From NCBI RefSeq assembly GCF_019973375.1, contig NZ_BPTV01000003.1, positions 149,459-213,458 on the forward strand: a DNA stretch of 64,000 bases, given 5' to 3'. Numbering within the stretch: the stretch's first letter is position 1; each line of letters begins with the position of its first letter. Source of the DNA: Prevotella lacticifex (GTDB lineage: Bacteria > Bacteroidota > Bacteroidia > Bacteroidales > Bacteroidaceae). Position numbers and translations under genes: made by a program. Shown here piece after piece: positions 1 through 9,217 of this stretch. A model generated the notes under the pieces. It ran no database searches. It was not told where the DNA came from and saw only the letters and a list, made by a program, of their open reading frames with translations.

Positions 1-962
1 GCCTTCGGGTCGCGGAAAGAGTAGAGGAACTTGCCGTTTGACATTTTTTGCTTTTTGTATAGAATCGTTCCGTCCTTATAGTCTTTCAATGGCATTGTCG
101 GCTCATCCATCTTGTAATTCTTTATGAACGCCGAATTCTGCTTCAACGGTATCAGGTATGCCAGTCCTTCCATCTTGTCGACTTTCTCAAAAAGCTTGTC
201 GTTGTAGAAACCCTTGTCGAATACCATCAGACCATTCTTAATCTCATACTCCGCTACAAAGTCGTCTATCGCCGTCTGATCCAGCATGTTGCCTGCGTAA
301 GGCTTTGCCGCTATGGGCTCACGCGTCAATGGGTTGAAAGCATACAGCAAGCTGATATCTTTGGAGCCTTTCTTCGCTCCCTTGCGCGAGAACTCCGACA
401 GACTCCCCGTCTTGGCATTGTAGTCCTTGAGCATGCCATCGATAACCATGTCACCGCCGGTAAAGGTGTTCACCCTATTGCGCATGAACTCACAGATAAG
501 GGAGTACGCCTTGCCTATCTTCACAAGAAACCCGGACACTGCCGTCTCAGACAAATGCACTCCCGGATACATCTCTGATGCAAATGAGCAGAGGTACTGT
601 ATCTGCAAGTCACGGTTCATGATGCCTCCATATGAAGCACGGAGCAAGGCAATGACATAGAGGCGCTTTGCATCGTCGAGATTCCAAACCTTGGCGAGTT
701 CTTGAAGAAGTCCACTGCCGTACTTGTCACAGAGAGCCACCTCTCCATAATCTTTAATATCCACTTGATTTTTCTTGCGCATATATGAGCCCTCGACAAA
801 CTTGCCGTTTACAATTTCTCCTACCGTTCCTTGGTCTACGGGGATAGGCTTCCCGTTAATTCTTTTGCTCGTCCTTTTTATGACGACAAAACGACTGCCT
901 CTCTGTCGGACTATCGTACTTTTGGGGCGGGCGACTGACTTTATCTCTTCTGGAATAGCCAT
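1..962 (-). CDS. DDE transposase, IS4/IS1634-like, C-terminus outside window
   Basis: An open frame of about 320 codons starts with ATG at 962 (MAIPEEIKSVARPKS) and continues past base 1. Seen: an N-terminal helical region, then a probable first catalytic Asp in VIDGMLKDYN and a second in LMVFDKGFYNDK, the spacing of the IS4-superfamily DDE fold. The part carrying the catalytic Glu lies outside the window. The family (IS1634-like) is judged from general pattern only. The protein would cut and paste its own element. Nothing in the visible part is broken. Confidence 0.75.
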   Translation of the reverse strand, partial: MAIPEEIKSVARPKSTIVRQRGSRFVVIKRTSKRINGKPIPVDQGTVGEIVNGKFVEGSYMRKKNQVDIKDYGEVALCDKYGSGLLQELAKVWNLDDAKRLYVIALLRASYGGIMNRDLQIQYLCSFASEMYPGVHLSETAVSGFLVKIGKAYSLICEFMRNRVNTFTGGDMVIDGMLKDYNAKTGSLSEFSRKGAKKGSKDISLLYAFNPLTREPIAAKPYAGNMLDQTAIDDFVAEYEIKNGLMVFDKGFYNDKLFEKVDKMEGLAYLIPLKQNSAFIKNYKMDEPTMPLKDYKDGTILYKKQKMSNGKFLYSFRDPK

Positions 963-1093
963 AAATATGTATAGTATCTATATAATTAAAAGAACTATAC
1001 AAAGGTACAAATAAATGGCCATATCTGCAAGAAATTACCAATAATATTGGCAAAAATAATTATGCAGAGACTAAAACAAGGGGAAGTTTAAAC

Positions 1094-1145
1094 GGGCTTT
1101 CTACGAAAGAAAGCCCTTGCTAAGCCAGAAACGGCAAAGCAAGGG
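1094..1145. repeat. Overlapping inverted repeats at IS end
   Basis: GGGCTTTC (1094-1101) pairs with GAAAGCCC (1109-1116). CCCTTGCT (1114-1121) pairs with AGCAAGGG (1138-1145), and the second stem extends with two mismatches. The stems share bases 1114-1116, so they partly exclude each other. They lie between the transposase start and the presumed element end, so they may stop read-in transcription. Confidence 0.6.
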
Positions 1146-1180
1146 CCAAATTGTATAGTGTCTCAAATGGAGGTTTCTTT

Positions 1181-2012
1181 ATTATATCCATAAATTCCTT
1201 GAAATCAGTTCTTTCCTTGTATTCGTCCTCAAGAATAAGACCAATCGTGTGACTGATGTCTCGATGGCGCGGGACATCAGCTAACTCTGCTCCCTTCCTG
1301 AGATTATGCCCGTTGTCGCTGACAATATATTTTGGAGTCTTTCCGATTTTGTCCTTCAGTTTTATTATCTCCCTTTCTACGTCTCCGGCTTTCCATGATG
1401 ACGATACAGCCATTGCCAGCACCTCGACATCCCCATGCTTCAATGTCTTGCCCTCGTGCTGTGCTGGAGCTGCGAGAATAACCAGCAACTTCTGACTTCC
1501 GACGGTGATACTCTCGTCTATAATGATAGAGTATTCCTTCCCTCTGAACTTATTACATGAGTCAAGATACTCTACGATACCAGCCTTGAGCAGCCAATTC
1601 TCAATTGTCTGGTGTGATGGTATTACACCGAGGGCACCGCCGAGAAAGTCATTGAATAACTCCAATCCGTTGACGATTGAACGAAATCCGCATCCCATGC
1701 GGATGTACATGCACACGGCCAAAGCTATCACTTCCGCCCAGAATGAGTGTCCTTTAACTGGCGTGAAAGCAAGTCGAACAATTCCTCCGTCGTGTTCAGA
1801 CTCAAACGACGTTTTTTTTTGAGCTCTGTATCCTTGGCCTTGCTCTCCTTCTTCAACTCCTTGTACTTGTCTTTCCATTTTTTACTACTCTTGTCTTTAG
1901 CCATAATTGAAGCTTCTAATTTTTTAATCTTAGCCGATGCTGCCTTTTCCTTCTCGTTCTTCTTAGCGAGTAATGCTTCCAGTCTCTTTATTTTTGCACT
2001 TTCTTTTGTCAT
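1181..2012 (-). pseudogene. IS-A9 transposase, C-terminal half deleted
   Basis: The upstream frame (ATG at 2012) and the overlapping main frame are both present, joined in the intact copies by a -1 slip on nine A residues (here T9 at 1812-1820 on the plus strand). The main frame matches the 460-residue transposase only as far as the MDI motif after residue 230. It then reads about 20 unrelated codons of the adjacent IS to a stop at 1120. The first Asp (IIIDES) and second Asp (VSDNGH) remain but the Glu region is lost, so the protein should be inactive. Confidence 0.9.
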
Positions 2013-2187
2013 AATATTTTACTTTACATTGTTATATTTTCTATGTAAAGGTACTAATATTCAATGACTTATGCAAATTATTAAAGTTAATATATACTAT
2101 GGAATATGTTTATATAAGTTAAGAATAAATCCTTGTAAATCAAAAGCAATTATGAGTATAAAAACTGACTAAATTTTTGACAGCCTA
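1181..2187 (-). mobile_element. IS-A9 copy 1, truncated
   Basis: This is the first of three copies of the same IS (intact copies at 30042-31748 and 54801-56507). It keeps the 18-bp terminal inverted repeat at 2170-2187 and the promoter-proximal half of the transposase. The other half is missing from 1181 onward and is replaced by the neighbouring IS. The sequence is nearly identical to the intact copies, so the loss is recent. Its intact end abuts a pullulanase fragment that is in frame from the first base outside the repeat. Confidence 0.9.
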
Positions 2188-2547
2188 CCAAACAAGCCAC
2201 AATATAACTGGGGTTACGACCCTCTTAACTACAACGTGCCGGAGGGTAGCTACAGCACCAATGCCCTTTGTCCCTTGACACGCATCAGTGAATTTAAACA
2301 GATGGTCCATTCACTTCATAATGCAGGCATACGCGTAATCCTCGATGTGGTGTATAACCACACCTTCGACATCGCGAACTCTAATTTCCAGAAAACCTAT
2401 CCCGACTACTTCTTCCGCAAGAACGCCGACGGAATATATTCAGACGGTAGCGGCTGCGGTAACGAGACAGCAAGTGAGAAACCGATGATGAGGCAGTTCA
2501 TGATAGAGAGTGTGAAATACTGGATTAATGAGTATCATATTGACGGC
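2188..2547 (+). pseudogene. Type I pullulanase (GH13) fragment
   Basis: The frame is open from the first base after the IS-A9 terminal repeat. It encodes about 120 residues that match the start of the catalytic domain of type I pullulanases: YNWGYDPLNYNVPEGSYST, then GH13 conserved region I VILDVVYNHT. It breaks after YHIDG, just before the region that should carry the catalytic nucleophile, with TGA at 2548. The N-terminal domains and most of the barrel are missing, so no activity is expected. An intact gene would debranch alpha-1,6-glucan. Confidence 0.85.
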
Positions 2548-2550
2548 TGA

Positions 2551-3096
2551 ACGGCTGGCAGTGGATTGGTGTGGTTCCTTGCCGTTGCGTCATTTTTCAT
2601 GCTTAGTAACAGCAGCAAGAAAGAAGGAATCGACTTCAAGCACGACCATTGGATATACATGGTTGTCGGTTCTGCATTTTTGGGAGCAGTCAGCGGTCTC
2701 TATGACCGTTATCTAATGGCTCCTGTGAACGAGGGTGGGGCAGGTCTTGACAAAATGATAGTTCAAAGCTGGTACACATTCTACCAGTGCATCATGATGG
2801 GTGTGGTGCTAATCGTGCTATGGTGGCCTACACATAAGAAAACCACACCTTTTCATTGGAACTGGTTTATTGTCGGAGTAAGTCTTTTCCCAAGTGCTGC
2901 CGATTTTGTGTATTTCTATTCGTTATCAATACCAGATGCTATGATCAGCATTGTATCAATGGTACGCCGTAGTAGCGTTGTGGTCAGTTTCCTTTTCGGT
3001 GCGGCGTTCTTTCATGAGAAGAATCTTAAGGCAAAGACACTCGACTTGATACTTGTTTTGCTGGGTATGATTTTCCTGTATATCGGCTCCGAATAA
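2551..3096 (+). pseudogene. EamA/DMT-family permease, C-terminal half
   Basis: About 180 codons encode five or six hydrophobic segments and the motifs VQSWYTFYQ, FPSAADFVYFYSLSIPDAMISI and FFHEKNLKAKTLDLILV, the second half of a Bacteroidota EamA drug/metabolite transporter. A TTG at 2566 could serve as a start, but the first half of the 10-segment permease is absent. The segment is in the same frame as the pullulanase fragment and separated from it only by TGA 2548-2550, so the two were joined by a deletion whose junction is near 2548. It is probably non-functional. Confidence 0.8.
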
Positions 3097-3113
3097 AAAA
3101 AACATAGAAATAT

Positions 3114-3142
3114 TTTGTGGAATAAAAAAAACATTATCTTTG
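3114..3142 (+). promoter_or_regulatory. Bacteroidota-type promoter for ppdK
   Basis: TTTG at 3114-3117 and TATCTTTG at 3135-3142, 17 bases apart, fit the -33/-7 pattern of the phylum. The start codon lies about 40 bases beyond the expected transcription start. Confidence 0.7.
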
Positions 3143-3189
3143 CACAATTGAAAAAATCTTTATTATAAACGATTAATAAAATCAAAAGT

Positions 3190-5912
3190 ATGAGTCAGAA
3201 AAGAGTTTACCTGTTCGGCAACGGCAAAGCCGAGGGTAATGCACAAATGCGTGAGGAACTTGGCGGCAAAGGTGCTAACCTTGCCGAGATGAACCTGATT
3301 GGTGTTCCCGTTCCTCCAGGTTTCACCATCACTACAGACTGCTGCAACGAATACTATCAGGTTGGCCAGCAGAAGATCATGGAGCTCCTCAACGACGACG
3401 TGATGGCTGCCGTCAAGCATATTGAGGGTCTGATGAACTCGAAGTTCGGCGACAAGGAGAATCCCCTGCTTGTCTCTGTACGTTCGGGTGCTCGCGCCTC
3501 TATGCCGGGTATGATGGATACCATTCTGAACCTGGGCTTGAACGACGAGGTGGCAGAGGGTATGGTGAAGAAGACCAACAATCCCCACTTTGTTTACGAC
3601 TCCTACCGTCGTTTCGTACAGATGTACGGTGACGTGGTGCTGGAGATGAAGCCCGTCAACAAGGAAGACATCGACCCGTTTGAGGAGATTATTGAGAAGG
3701 TGAAGGCCGAGCGTGGTGTGAAGCTGGACAAGGACCTGAGCGTCGACGAGCTGAAGAAACTCGTACAGCTCTTCAAGGCTGCCATCAAGGAGCGCACCGG
3801 CAAGGACTTCCCCAACGACCCCATCGAGCAGCTCTGGGGGGCCATCTGCGCCGTGTTCCGTTCTTGGATGAACGAGCGCGCCATCCTCTATCGCAAGATG
3901 GAAGGCATCCCCGACGAGTGGGGTACCGCTGTCAGCGTGATGGCTATGGTATTCGGTAACATGGGCGATACCTCTGCTACCGGTGTATGCTTCAGCCGCG
4001 ATGCTGCCAATGGTGAGAACGTGTTCAACGGTGAGTATCTGGTCAATGCTCAGGGTGAGGATGTCGTAGCCGGTATCCGTACTCCCCAGCAGATTACCAA
4101 GCTGGGTTCTCAGCGCTGGGCTGAGCGTGCCGGTATCTCTGAGGAAGAGCGCGTAGCCAAGTATCCTTCTATGGAGGAGGCTATGCCTGAGATTTATCAG
4201 CAGTTGAATGGTATCCAGGAGAAGCTCGAGGAACACTATCGTGATATGCAGGATATGGAGTTCACCGTTCAGGAGGGCAAGCTGTGGTTCCTGCAGACAC
4301 GTAACGGTAAGCGTACTGGTGCCGCTATGGTGAAGATTGCCATCGACCTGCTCCACGAGGGTAAGATTGACGAGAAGACTGCCATCCAGCGTTGCGAGCC
4401 TCAGAAGCTCGACGAGCTGTTGCATCCCGTATTCGAAAGAAGGCACTGACCCAGGCCAAGGTGATTGCTCAGGGTCTGCCCGCATCTCCTGGTGCTGCCT
4501 GTGGGCAGATTGTATTCCACGCTGACGATGCTCAGGAGTGGCACAAGGATGGTCACAAGGTTGTGCTCGTTCGTATCGAGACATCTCCTGAGGACCTCGC
4601 CGGTATGTCTGCCGCAGAGGGTATTCTGACTGCTCGTGGTGGTATGACCTCTCATGCAGCTGTGGTGGCTCGTGGTATGGGTAAGTGCTGCGTGTCTGGT
4701 GTTGGTTCGCTGAATGTTAGCTATAAGGACAAGACCGTTGAGATTGACGGCATAGTATATAAGGAGGGTGACTATATCTCTCTGAATGGTACCACTGGTC
4801 AGGTTTATGCCGGTGAAGTTCCTACCAAGGCTGCCGAGCTTTCTGGCGACTTCAAGGAACTGATGGATCTCTGTGACAAGTACACCAAGCTGCAGGTTCG
4901 CACCAATGCTGATACTCCACACGACGCGCAGGTTGCTCGCAACTTCGGTGCCAAGGGTATCGGTCTGACACGTACCGAGCACATGTTCTTCGAGGATAAG
5001 AAGATTATCGCTATGCGCGAGATGATTTTGGCTGATAATGCTGCTGGTCGTGAGAAGGCTCTGGCCAAGCTGCTGCCTTATCAGAAGGCTGACTTCAAGG
5101 GTATTCTCGAGGCTATGGACGGTCTGCCTGTCAACATCCGCCAGTTGGATCCCCCATTGCACGAGTTCGTTCCCCACGATTTGGCTGGTCAGGAGACGAT
5201 GGCTAAAGAGATGGGTGTCAGTGTTGAGGACATCAAGCGTCGTGTTGACTCATTGGCTGAGAACAACCCCATGCTGGGTCACCGTGGGTGCCGTCTGGGT
5301 ATCACCTTCCCCGAGATTACCGCTATGCAGACCCGTGCCATCCTCGGTGCTGCCTGCGAGCTGAAGAAGGAAGGCAAGAATCCTATGCCGGAAATTATGG
5401 TTCCGCTGATTGGTACGCTCTATGAGTTGAAGCAGCAGAAGGAAGTCATTCTGGAGGCTGCCAAGGAAGTATTCGCCGAGTATGGCATCGAGGTTGAGTT
5501 CGAGATTGGTACGATGATTGAGATTCCTCGTGCTGCCCTGACTGCCGACCGCATTGCTACTGAGGCTCAGTACTTCTCGTTCGGTACCAACGACCTGACT
5601 CAGATGACCTTCGGTTACAGCCGTGACGACATTGCTTCGTTCCTGCCTGTTTACCTCGACAAGAAGATCCTGAAGGTTGACCCGTTCCAAGTGCTCGACC
5701 AGAAGGGTGTTGGCAAGCTCATCAAGTATGCCGTAGAGAAGGGTCGCGAGGTGCGTCCCGAGCTCCGCTGCGGTATCTGCGGTGAGCATGGTGGCGAGCC
5801 CAGCTCTGTGAAGTTCTGTGCCAAGATCGGCATGAACTACGCCAGCTGTTCTCCCTTCCGCGTGCCCATCGCCCGCCTCGCCGCCGCGCAGGGCGCTCTC
5901 GAATGTGAATAA
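3190..5912 (+). pseudogene. ppdK: Pyruvate phosphate dikinase, single frameshift
   Basis: PPDK interconverts pyruvate, ATP and phosphate with PEP, AMP and PPi in the cytosol. The first frame (3190-4449) carries the N-terminal nucleotide-binding part. The second frame (entering near 4437, ending 5912) carries the phospho-His motif [16 protein letters not shown] and the C-terminal PEP/pyruvate barrel with the active-site Cys in [12 protein letters not shown]. Together they give about 907 residues, the normal length. The frame changes after HPVF: one base missing around 4435-4437 turns an expected [10 protein letters not shown] into ERRH-stop. Everything else is conserved, so this is either a very recent mutation or a sequencing error. 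A promoter precedes it and a strong terminator follows. Confidence 0.93.
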
Positions 5913-5934
5913 TTTTCGGATTTTTGAGATACAT

Positions 5935-5976
5935 AAAAACGCAAGTGCTTGATAACAAAGCACTTGCGTTTTTTTG
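5935..5976 (+). terminator. Rho-independent terminator of ppdK
   Basis: A 16-base arm (5935-5950) ending in GCAAGTGCTT pairs perfectly with its complement from 5958 and runs into seven T residues. It begins about 20 bases after the ppdK stop. Confidence 0.9.
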
Positions 5977-6101
5977 TATCTCTCCCAAAACGTGTTTTTT
6001 CGGGAAACATTTCTGAAATTACAAATCACTGATATACAATTAGTTATATTTTTAGAAAATGCCATTCCGTGTGCCAATAGGTAGTTCTGCTTCAAATTTG
6101 T

Positions 6102-7415
6102 GGTTCATCCGACAAATCGTGTGATTTTGTCATTATGCAAATTGAAAAGTCTTAACTTAAAATAGTCAATGTCCCGGTAGCCATAGGCGTTTCTCTTCAA
6201 GACTTTTATTTTATTGTTGATCCCTTCTACTTTTGCATTGCTTGTCCTACATTTGTAATAAGCCAGGATTCCAGTTCTGTAAGCGGCGATGGAATTACCC
6301 AGCTTTTCAAGGGTGGGAACTTTTGATTCCCGAGCCTGTTTTATCCAGTCATCCAGCACAGCTTCTCCTTCTTTATATGAGTCCTGCTTCCATACTTCTT
6401 GCAAGTATTCATTGAGAATGTAGGCTTTGCTCAGAGGTTCGTTCATCTTGATTACGTTATCCAATCTCTTCTTTTCATCCTCTGTAAAAATATCCTTATC
6501 ATGGCGCAACAACAGCCAGCGCGTTCCCTTTATGACTTTTCTTTTTTCTAAGTCCTTCTCTTGATTATAGACCTCTCTTCTGACTTTGTCCAAGGCTTCG
6601 CCTGCCAGTTTCTGCACATGGAAGTGATCGAAAACGTGAATGGCATCAGGTAGGTTTTTCTTAATCGCAGAGATGAACGCAGCGGACATGTCTGAAGACA
6701 CGGACTCTATCTTCGCGCCGCTTCTCTTCAATTTGGGCCAGAACTTCTTCAAAGAATCGATTCCTTTGCCATCTCCGACATGTATAATGGCACCACTCAA
6801 CATGTCGACCACAATAGTCAGATAGACGTGTCCCTTCCTCAAAGCGAACTCATCAATACCAATGTGCTTGACATCCTTGATATCTATATGAGAAAACTTA
6901 TGATTGAGATAGTTCTTGTGGATATCCTTCACCGTATCCCAACTCAGACCGAGATAGTGGGCTACATCTTTTATCGTCATTCTATGAAGCAGTTCTATCA
7001 CGAGCCTTGCCAAACGATGTGTATAGCGCTGCTTGCCGGTAACGAAATGAAGATCCTCATAGACATCAGCACCACATGTCTTACACTTTAGACGACGCAC
7101 CTTTACATGTAAGATTGATTGCTTGGTACCAATGTTGACACTGCGGATTTTACGAATCTTGAACCCGTTGCGTACGACAACGTGACTATGGCAACATTCA
7201 CATCGAGTTTTTACATCTCTTTTTTGGATATGATGAATAATAGTATTACCTTTGTACTCAGTCTTAGTGCATTCGAAGTCCCTGATTCCGTATGCATAAT
7301 AGATATAGCTGGTGTCCATTTGTCTTGTTTTTTTTAATCACTTACAAAGGTAATGGATTTCCAGCTATTTTCTTTACATCATCCACACTTTATCACACGA
7401 TTTGTCGGATGAACC
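6102..7415 (-). mobile_element. ISL3-family insertion sequence, complete
   Basis: Perfect 23-bp terminal inverted repeats (6102-6124 and 7393-7415, outer bases GGTTCATCCG) enclose a 1314-bp element flanked by the 8-bp target duplication AAATTTGT (6094-6101 and 7416-7423). The size and 8-bp duplication fit ISL3. It sits in a noncoding stretch upstream of the 7647 integrase. Confidence 0.95.
6105..7319 (-). CDS. ISL3-family transposase
   Basis: 404 residues, full length. An N-terminal zinc ribbon (CECC near 40 and CKTC near 80) and a helix-turn-helix region are followed by the DDE domain: first Asp in HIGIDEFALRKGH, second in SVSSDMSAAF, the FDHFHVQK motif, and the probable Glu in SNAKVEGINNKIKVLKR. 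The stop codon lies inside the left terminal repeat, leaving almost no spare sequence in the element. The frame is intact and the ends and target duplication are clean, so the element is probably active or recently so. Confidence 0.95.
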   Translation of the reverse strand: MDTSYIYYAYGIRDFECTKTEYKGNTIIHHIQKRDVKTRCECCHSHVVVRNGFKIRKIRSVNIGTKQSILHVKVRRLKCKTCGADVYEDLHFVTGKQRYTHRLARLVIELLHRMTIKDVAHYLGLSWDTVKDIHKNYLNHKFSHIDIKDVKHIGIDEFALRKGHVYLTIVVDMLSGAIIHVGDGKGIDSLKKFWPKLKRSGAKIESVSSDMSAAFISAIKKNLPDAIHVFDHFHVQKLAGEALDKVRREVYNQEKDLEKRKVIKGTRWLLLRHDKDIFTEDEKKRLDNVIKMNEPLSKAYILNEYLQEVWKQDSYKEGEAVLDDWIKQARESKVPTLEKLGNSIAAYRTGILAYYKCRTSNAKVEGINNKIKVLKRNAYGYRDIDYFKLRLFNLHNDKITRFVG

Positions 7416-7596
7416 AAATTTGTTTACCAAAATATGAGCCTGTTTACCAAAAATTTGAGTGCGGTTATTGCGGCTGATTTTTTTGCTTTATATGCATAAT
7501 GTACATACCATTGTGCAAACACTTTTCCGTGTGTCAATAGGTTGGTCTATAGTAAAATTTACCTAGATTTGAGCGAGCCTTATGAAACCTGAATTA

Positions 7597-7636
7597 TATT
7601 ATATGAATGCGCACTATTGCGTATAATCATATAATA
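7597..7636. repeat. Dyad upstream of integrase
   Basis: TATTATATGA (7597-7606) pairs perfectly with TCATATAATA (7627-7636), ending ten bases before the integrase ATG. It could be an operator or an arm site for the recombinase. The rest of 7416-7596 is AT-rich, without a gene, and contains a second copy of a CCGTGTG-CAATAGG sequence also seen at 6067-6081. Confidence 0.55.
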
Positions 7637-7646
7637 TACATTTGAT

Positions 7647-9110
7647 ATGGCAACATTAAAAGCTACTGTAAAATCAAAAAGGAAAGATGGTATGTATGTC
7701 GTGTACATACGTTTTGCCCACAATCGTAAAGTTTCTTATCTAAGGACTTCATGGATGGTTAACGATAAGGGGCTGAGTCGGAACAAAAAGGATATTCTTG
7801 ATCCTTTCGTTATTCAACAAACCTCAAAATTGATTGATCAATACTACAACACTCTGAATAGGATTGACACACAAGACTGGACGGTCAAGGAAATTGTGGA
7901 CTATATTCAGAAAGGGAAAGATGGAATATCGTTCTCAATGTACGCTCGTAAGCATATAGAGAAGATGAAAGCTAGAGGTCAGGAAAGGACTTCACGCGAC
8001 TATAAGTGGGCACTTTATAGCCTGGAGAAGTTTGCTGGTGATAATGAGATCATGTTTTCCCAATTGACCTACTCATTCCTTTCCCGATGGATAGACTCTA
8101 TTTCCCAGACGGCAAGGTCTAAAAACAAATACCCAATCAACATCAGACAGATTCACAAAGCTGCCATGTTGGAATACAACGATGAGGAAAGAGGTATTCT
8201 GTTAATCACAAACCCTTGGCCCAAGATTTCAATACCCAAAGAAGATACACCAAACAAGAGAGCAATAAGCCCCAATATGCTTCGCAGGTTCTTCGCCGTT
8301 GTTCCCGACTTCAGTAGATTCACGCATCCGCTCCAGGAACTTGGACAGGATATTGCGCTGATAAGCTTCTGTATGTGTGGCATCAACAGCATTGATTTGT
8401 TCTATGCGAAAAAGAGCCAGTATCACAATGGCATTTTCCACTATAACAGAAGAAAAACAAGTAAATCCCGTTCCGATAATGCATACTTTGAGATAAGGGT
8501 GCCACAATTTATAAAGCCCACATTCGAGAAGTACTTGTCCAAAAACATAGAATCTCCCTGGCTGTTTGACTTTCAAGACCGCCTGAGCACATCAGACTCA
8601 TTCAATGCCAATATCAATGCTGGCATCAGTCAAATCTGCAAGAAAGTCTCACCTGATTTCCATGCCAGCCTGTATTCCTTCCGTCATTCATGGGCAACGA
8701 TAGCGCAGAATGGATGTGGAGCCTCACTTGGTGACGTTGACTTTGCACTTAATCACTCTACTTTCAAACTGGCACGAGTTTATACGAAAATAGATTACTC
8801 GCCGGCATGGGAGTTGAATGAGAAAGTCATTGACTATGTTTTCTTCAGTAATGAAGATATAGAGAAATCTGAAGACGCAAATACTTTTTTTGAGAGAATG
8901 TCGAAGTACAATCTTATCAGAGGAGAGGCTTTCATTTGTGGTAACCGTGTATGTGTAATCGAGGACTCTGGATTTACAAATGTCGAACAGGTCATAATGA
9001 AACTTCTTGTTTCTTTACCTAACGACATATCACGACCATCCAAGGTTCAGATAAAGATTACAAATCTTGATAAGAAGCAAACGCAGTTATATCAGAGGCT
9101 AATTCAGTGA
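7647..9110 (+). CDS. Tyrosine recombinase (phage/transposon integrase)
   Basis: 487 residues. An Arm-DNA-binding N-terminus (MATLKATVKSKRKDGMYVVY) is followed by a SAM-like core-binding domain and a catalytic domain. Visible motifs are MCGINSIDLF, where the first catalytic Arg should be but Asn stands, YNRRKTSK, YSFRHSWAT with the second Arg, and NHSTFKLARVYTKI with the nucleophile Tyr. Loss of the first Arg is known from Bacteroides integrases such as IntDOT. About 60 extra C-terminal residues follow the usual end. No mobilization genes or matching end repeats are nearby, so it looks like a solitary relic. Confidence 0.88.
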   Translation: MATLKATVKSKRKDGMYVVYIRFAHNRKVSYLRTSWMVNDKGLSRNKKDILDPFVIQQTSKLIDQYYNTLNRIDTQDWTVKEIVDYIQKGKDGISFSMYARKHIEKMKARGQERTSRDYKWALYSLEKFAGDNEIMFSQLTYSFLSRWIDSISQTARSKNKYPINIRQIHKAAMLEYNDEERGILLITNPWPKISIPKEDTPNKRAISPNMLRRFFAVVPDFSRFTHPLQELGQDIALISFCMCGINSIDLFYAKKSQYHNGIFHYNRRKTSKSRSDNAYFEIRVPQFIKPTFEKYLSKNIESPWLFDFQDRLSTSDSFNANINAGISQICKKVSPDFHASLYSFRHSWATIAQNGCGASLGDVDFALNHSTFKLARVYTKIDYSPAWELNEKVIDYVFFSNEDIEKSEDANTFFERMSKYNLIRGEAFICGNRVCVIEDSGFTNVEQVIMKLLVSLPNDISRPSKVQIKITNLDKKQTQLYQRLIQ

Positions 9111-9158
9111 TAGACACATAAACGTTGGTACGATTGACCTCACGGAAACCCAGAAATC

Positions 9159-9177
9159 CTCAAATTTGGAATTTGAG
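9159..9177. repeat. Palindrome between integrase and araC-type gene
   Basis: CTCAAATT (9159-9166) and AATTTGAG (9170-9177) form a perfect hairpin with a 3-base loop between two convergent genes. It has no T tract. It could be a bidirectional stop or a protein-binding dyad. Confidence 0.45.
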
Positions 9178-9217
9178 TTGTATTAGATGAAGAAACATGC
9201 TAAGTATGTTCCCCGTA

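Larger units (their letters stand above)
1..1180 (-). mobile_element. Partial insertion sequence, transposase 5' side
   Basis: The element runs off the left edge. Its right limit is placed at 1180, because position 1181 is the first base shared with the intact IS-A9 copies (compare 55501). The outer 85 bases hold overlapping inverted repeats (1094-1145) that may be part of the end structure. No target duplication can be checked because only one end is visible. It has either inserted into or been joined by deletion to the IS-A9 copy on its right. Confidence 0.6.

Noticed and set aside
3163..5177. Long open frames antisense to ppdK, up to 473 codons
   Set aside because: They mirror a strongly conserved gene with GC-biased third positions, have repetitive His/Leu/Val content and no family features; shadows.
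5250..6095. Minus-strand frame of 281 codons over the ppdK 3' end and terminator
   Set aside because: It crosses the terminator hairpin and is antisense to conserved sequence.
6060..7560. Repeats of CCGTGTG-CAATAGG as att sites of the 7647 integrase
   Set aside because: The copies are short, diverged and both on the same side of the integrase.
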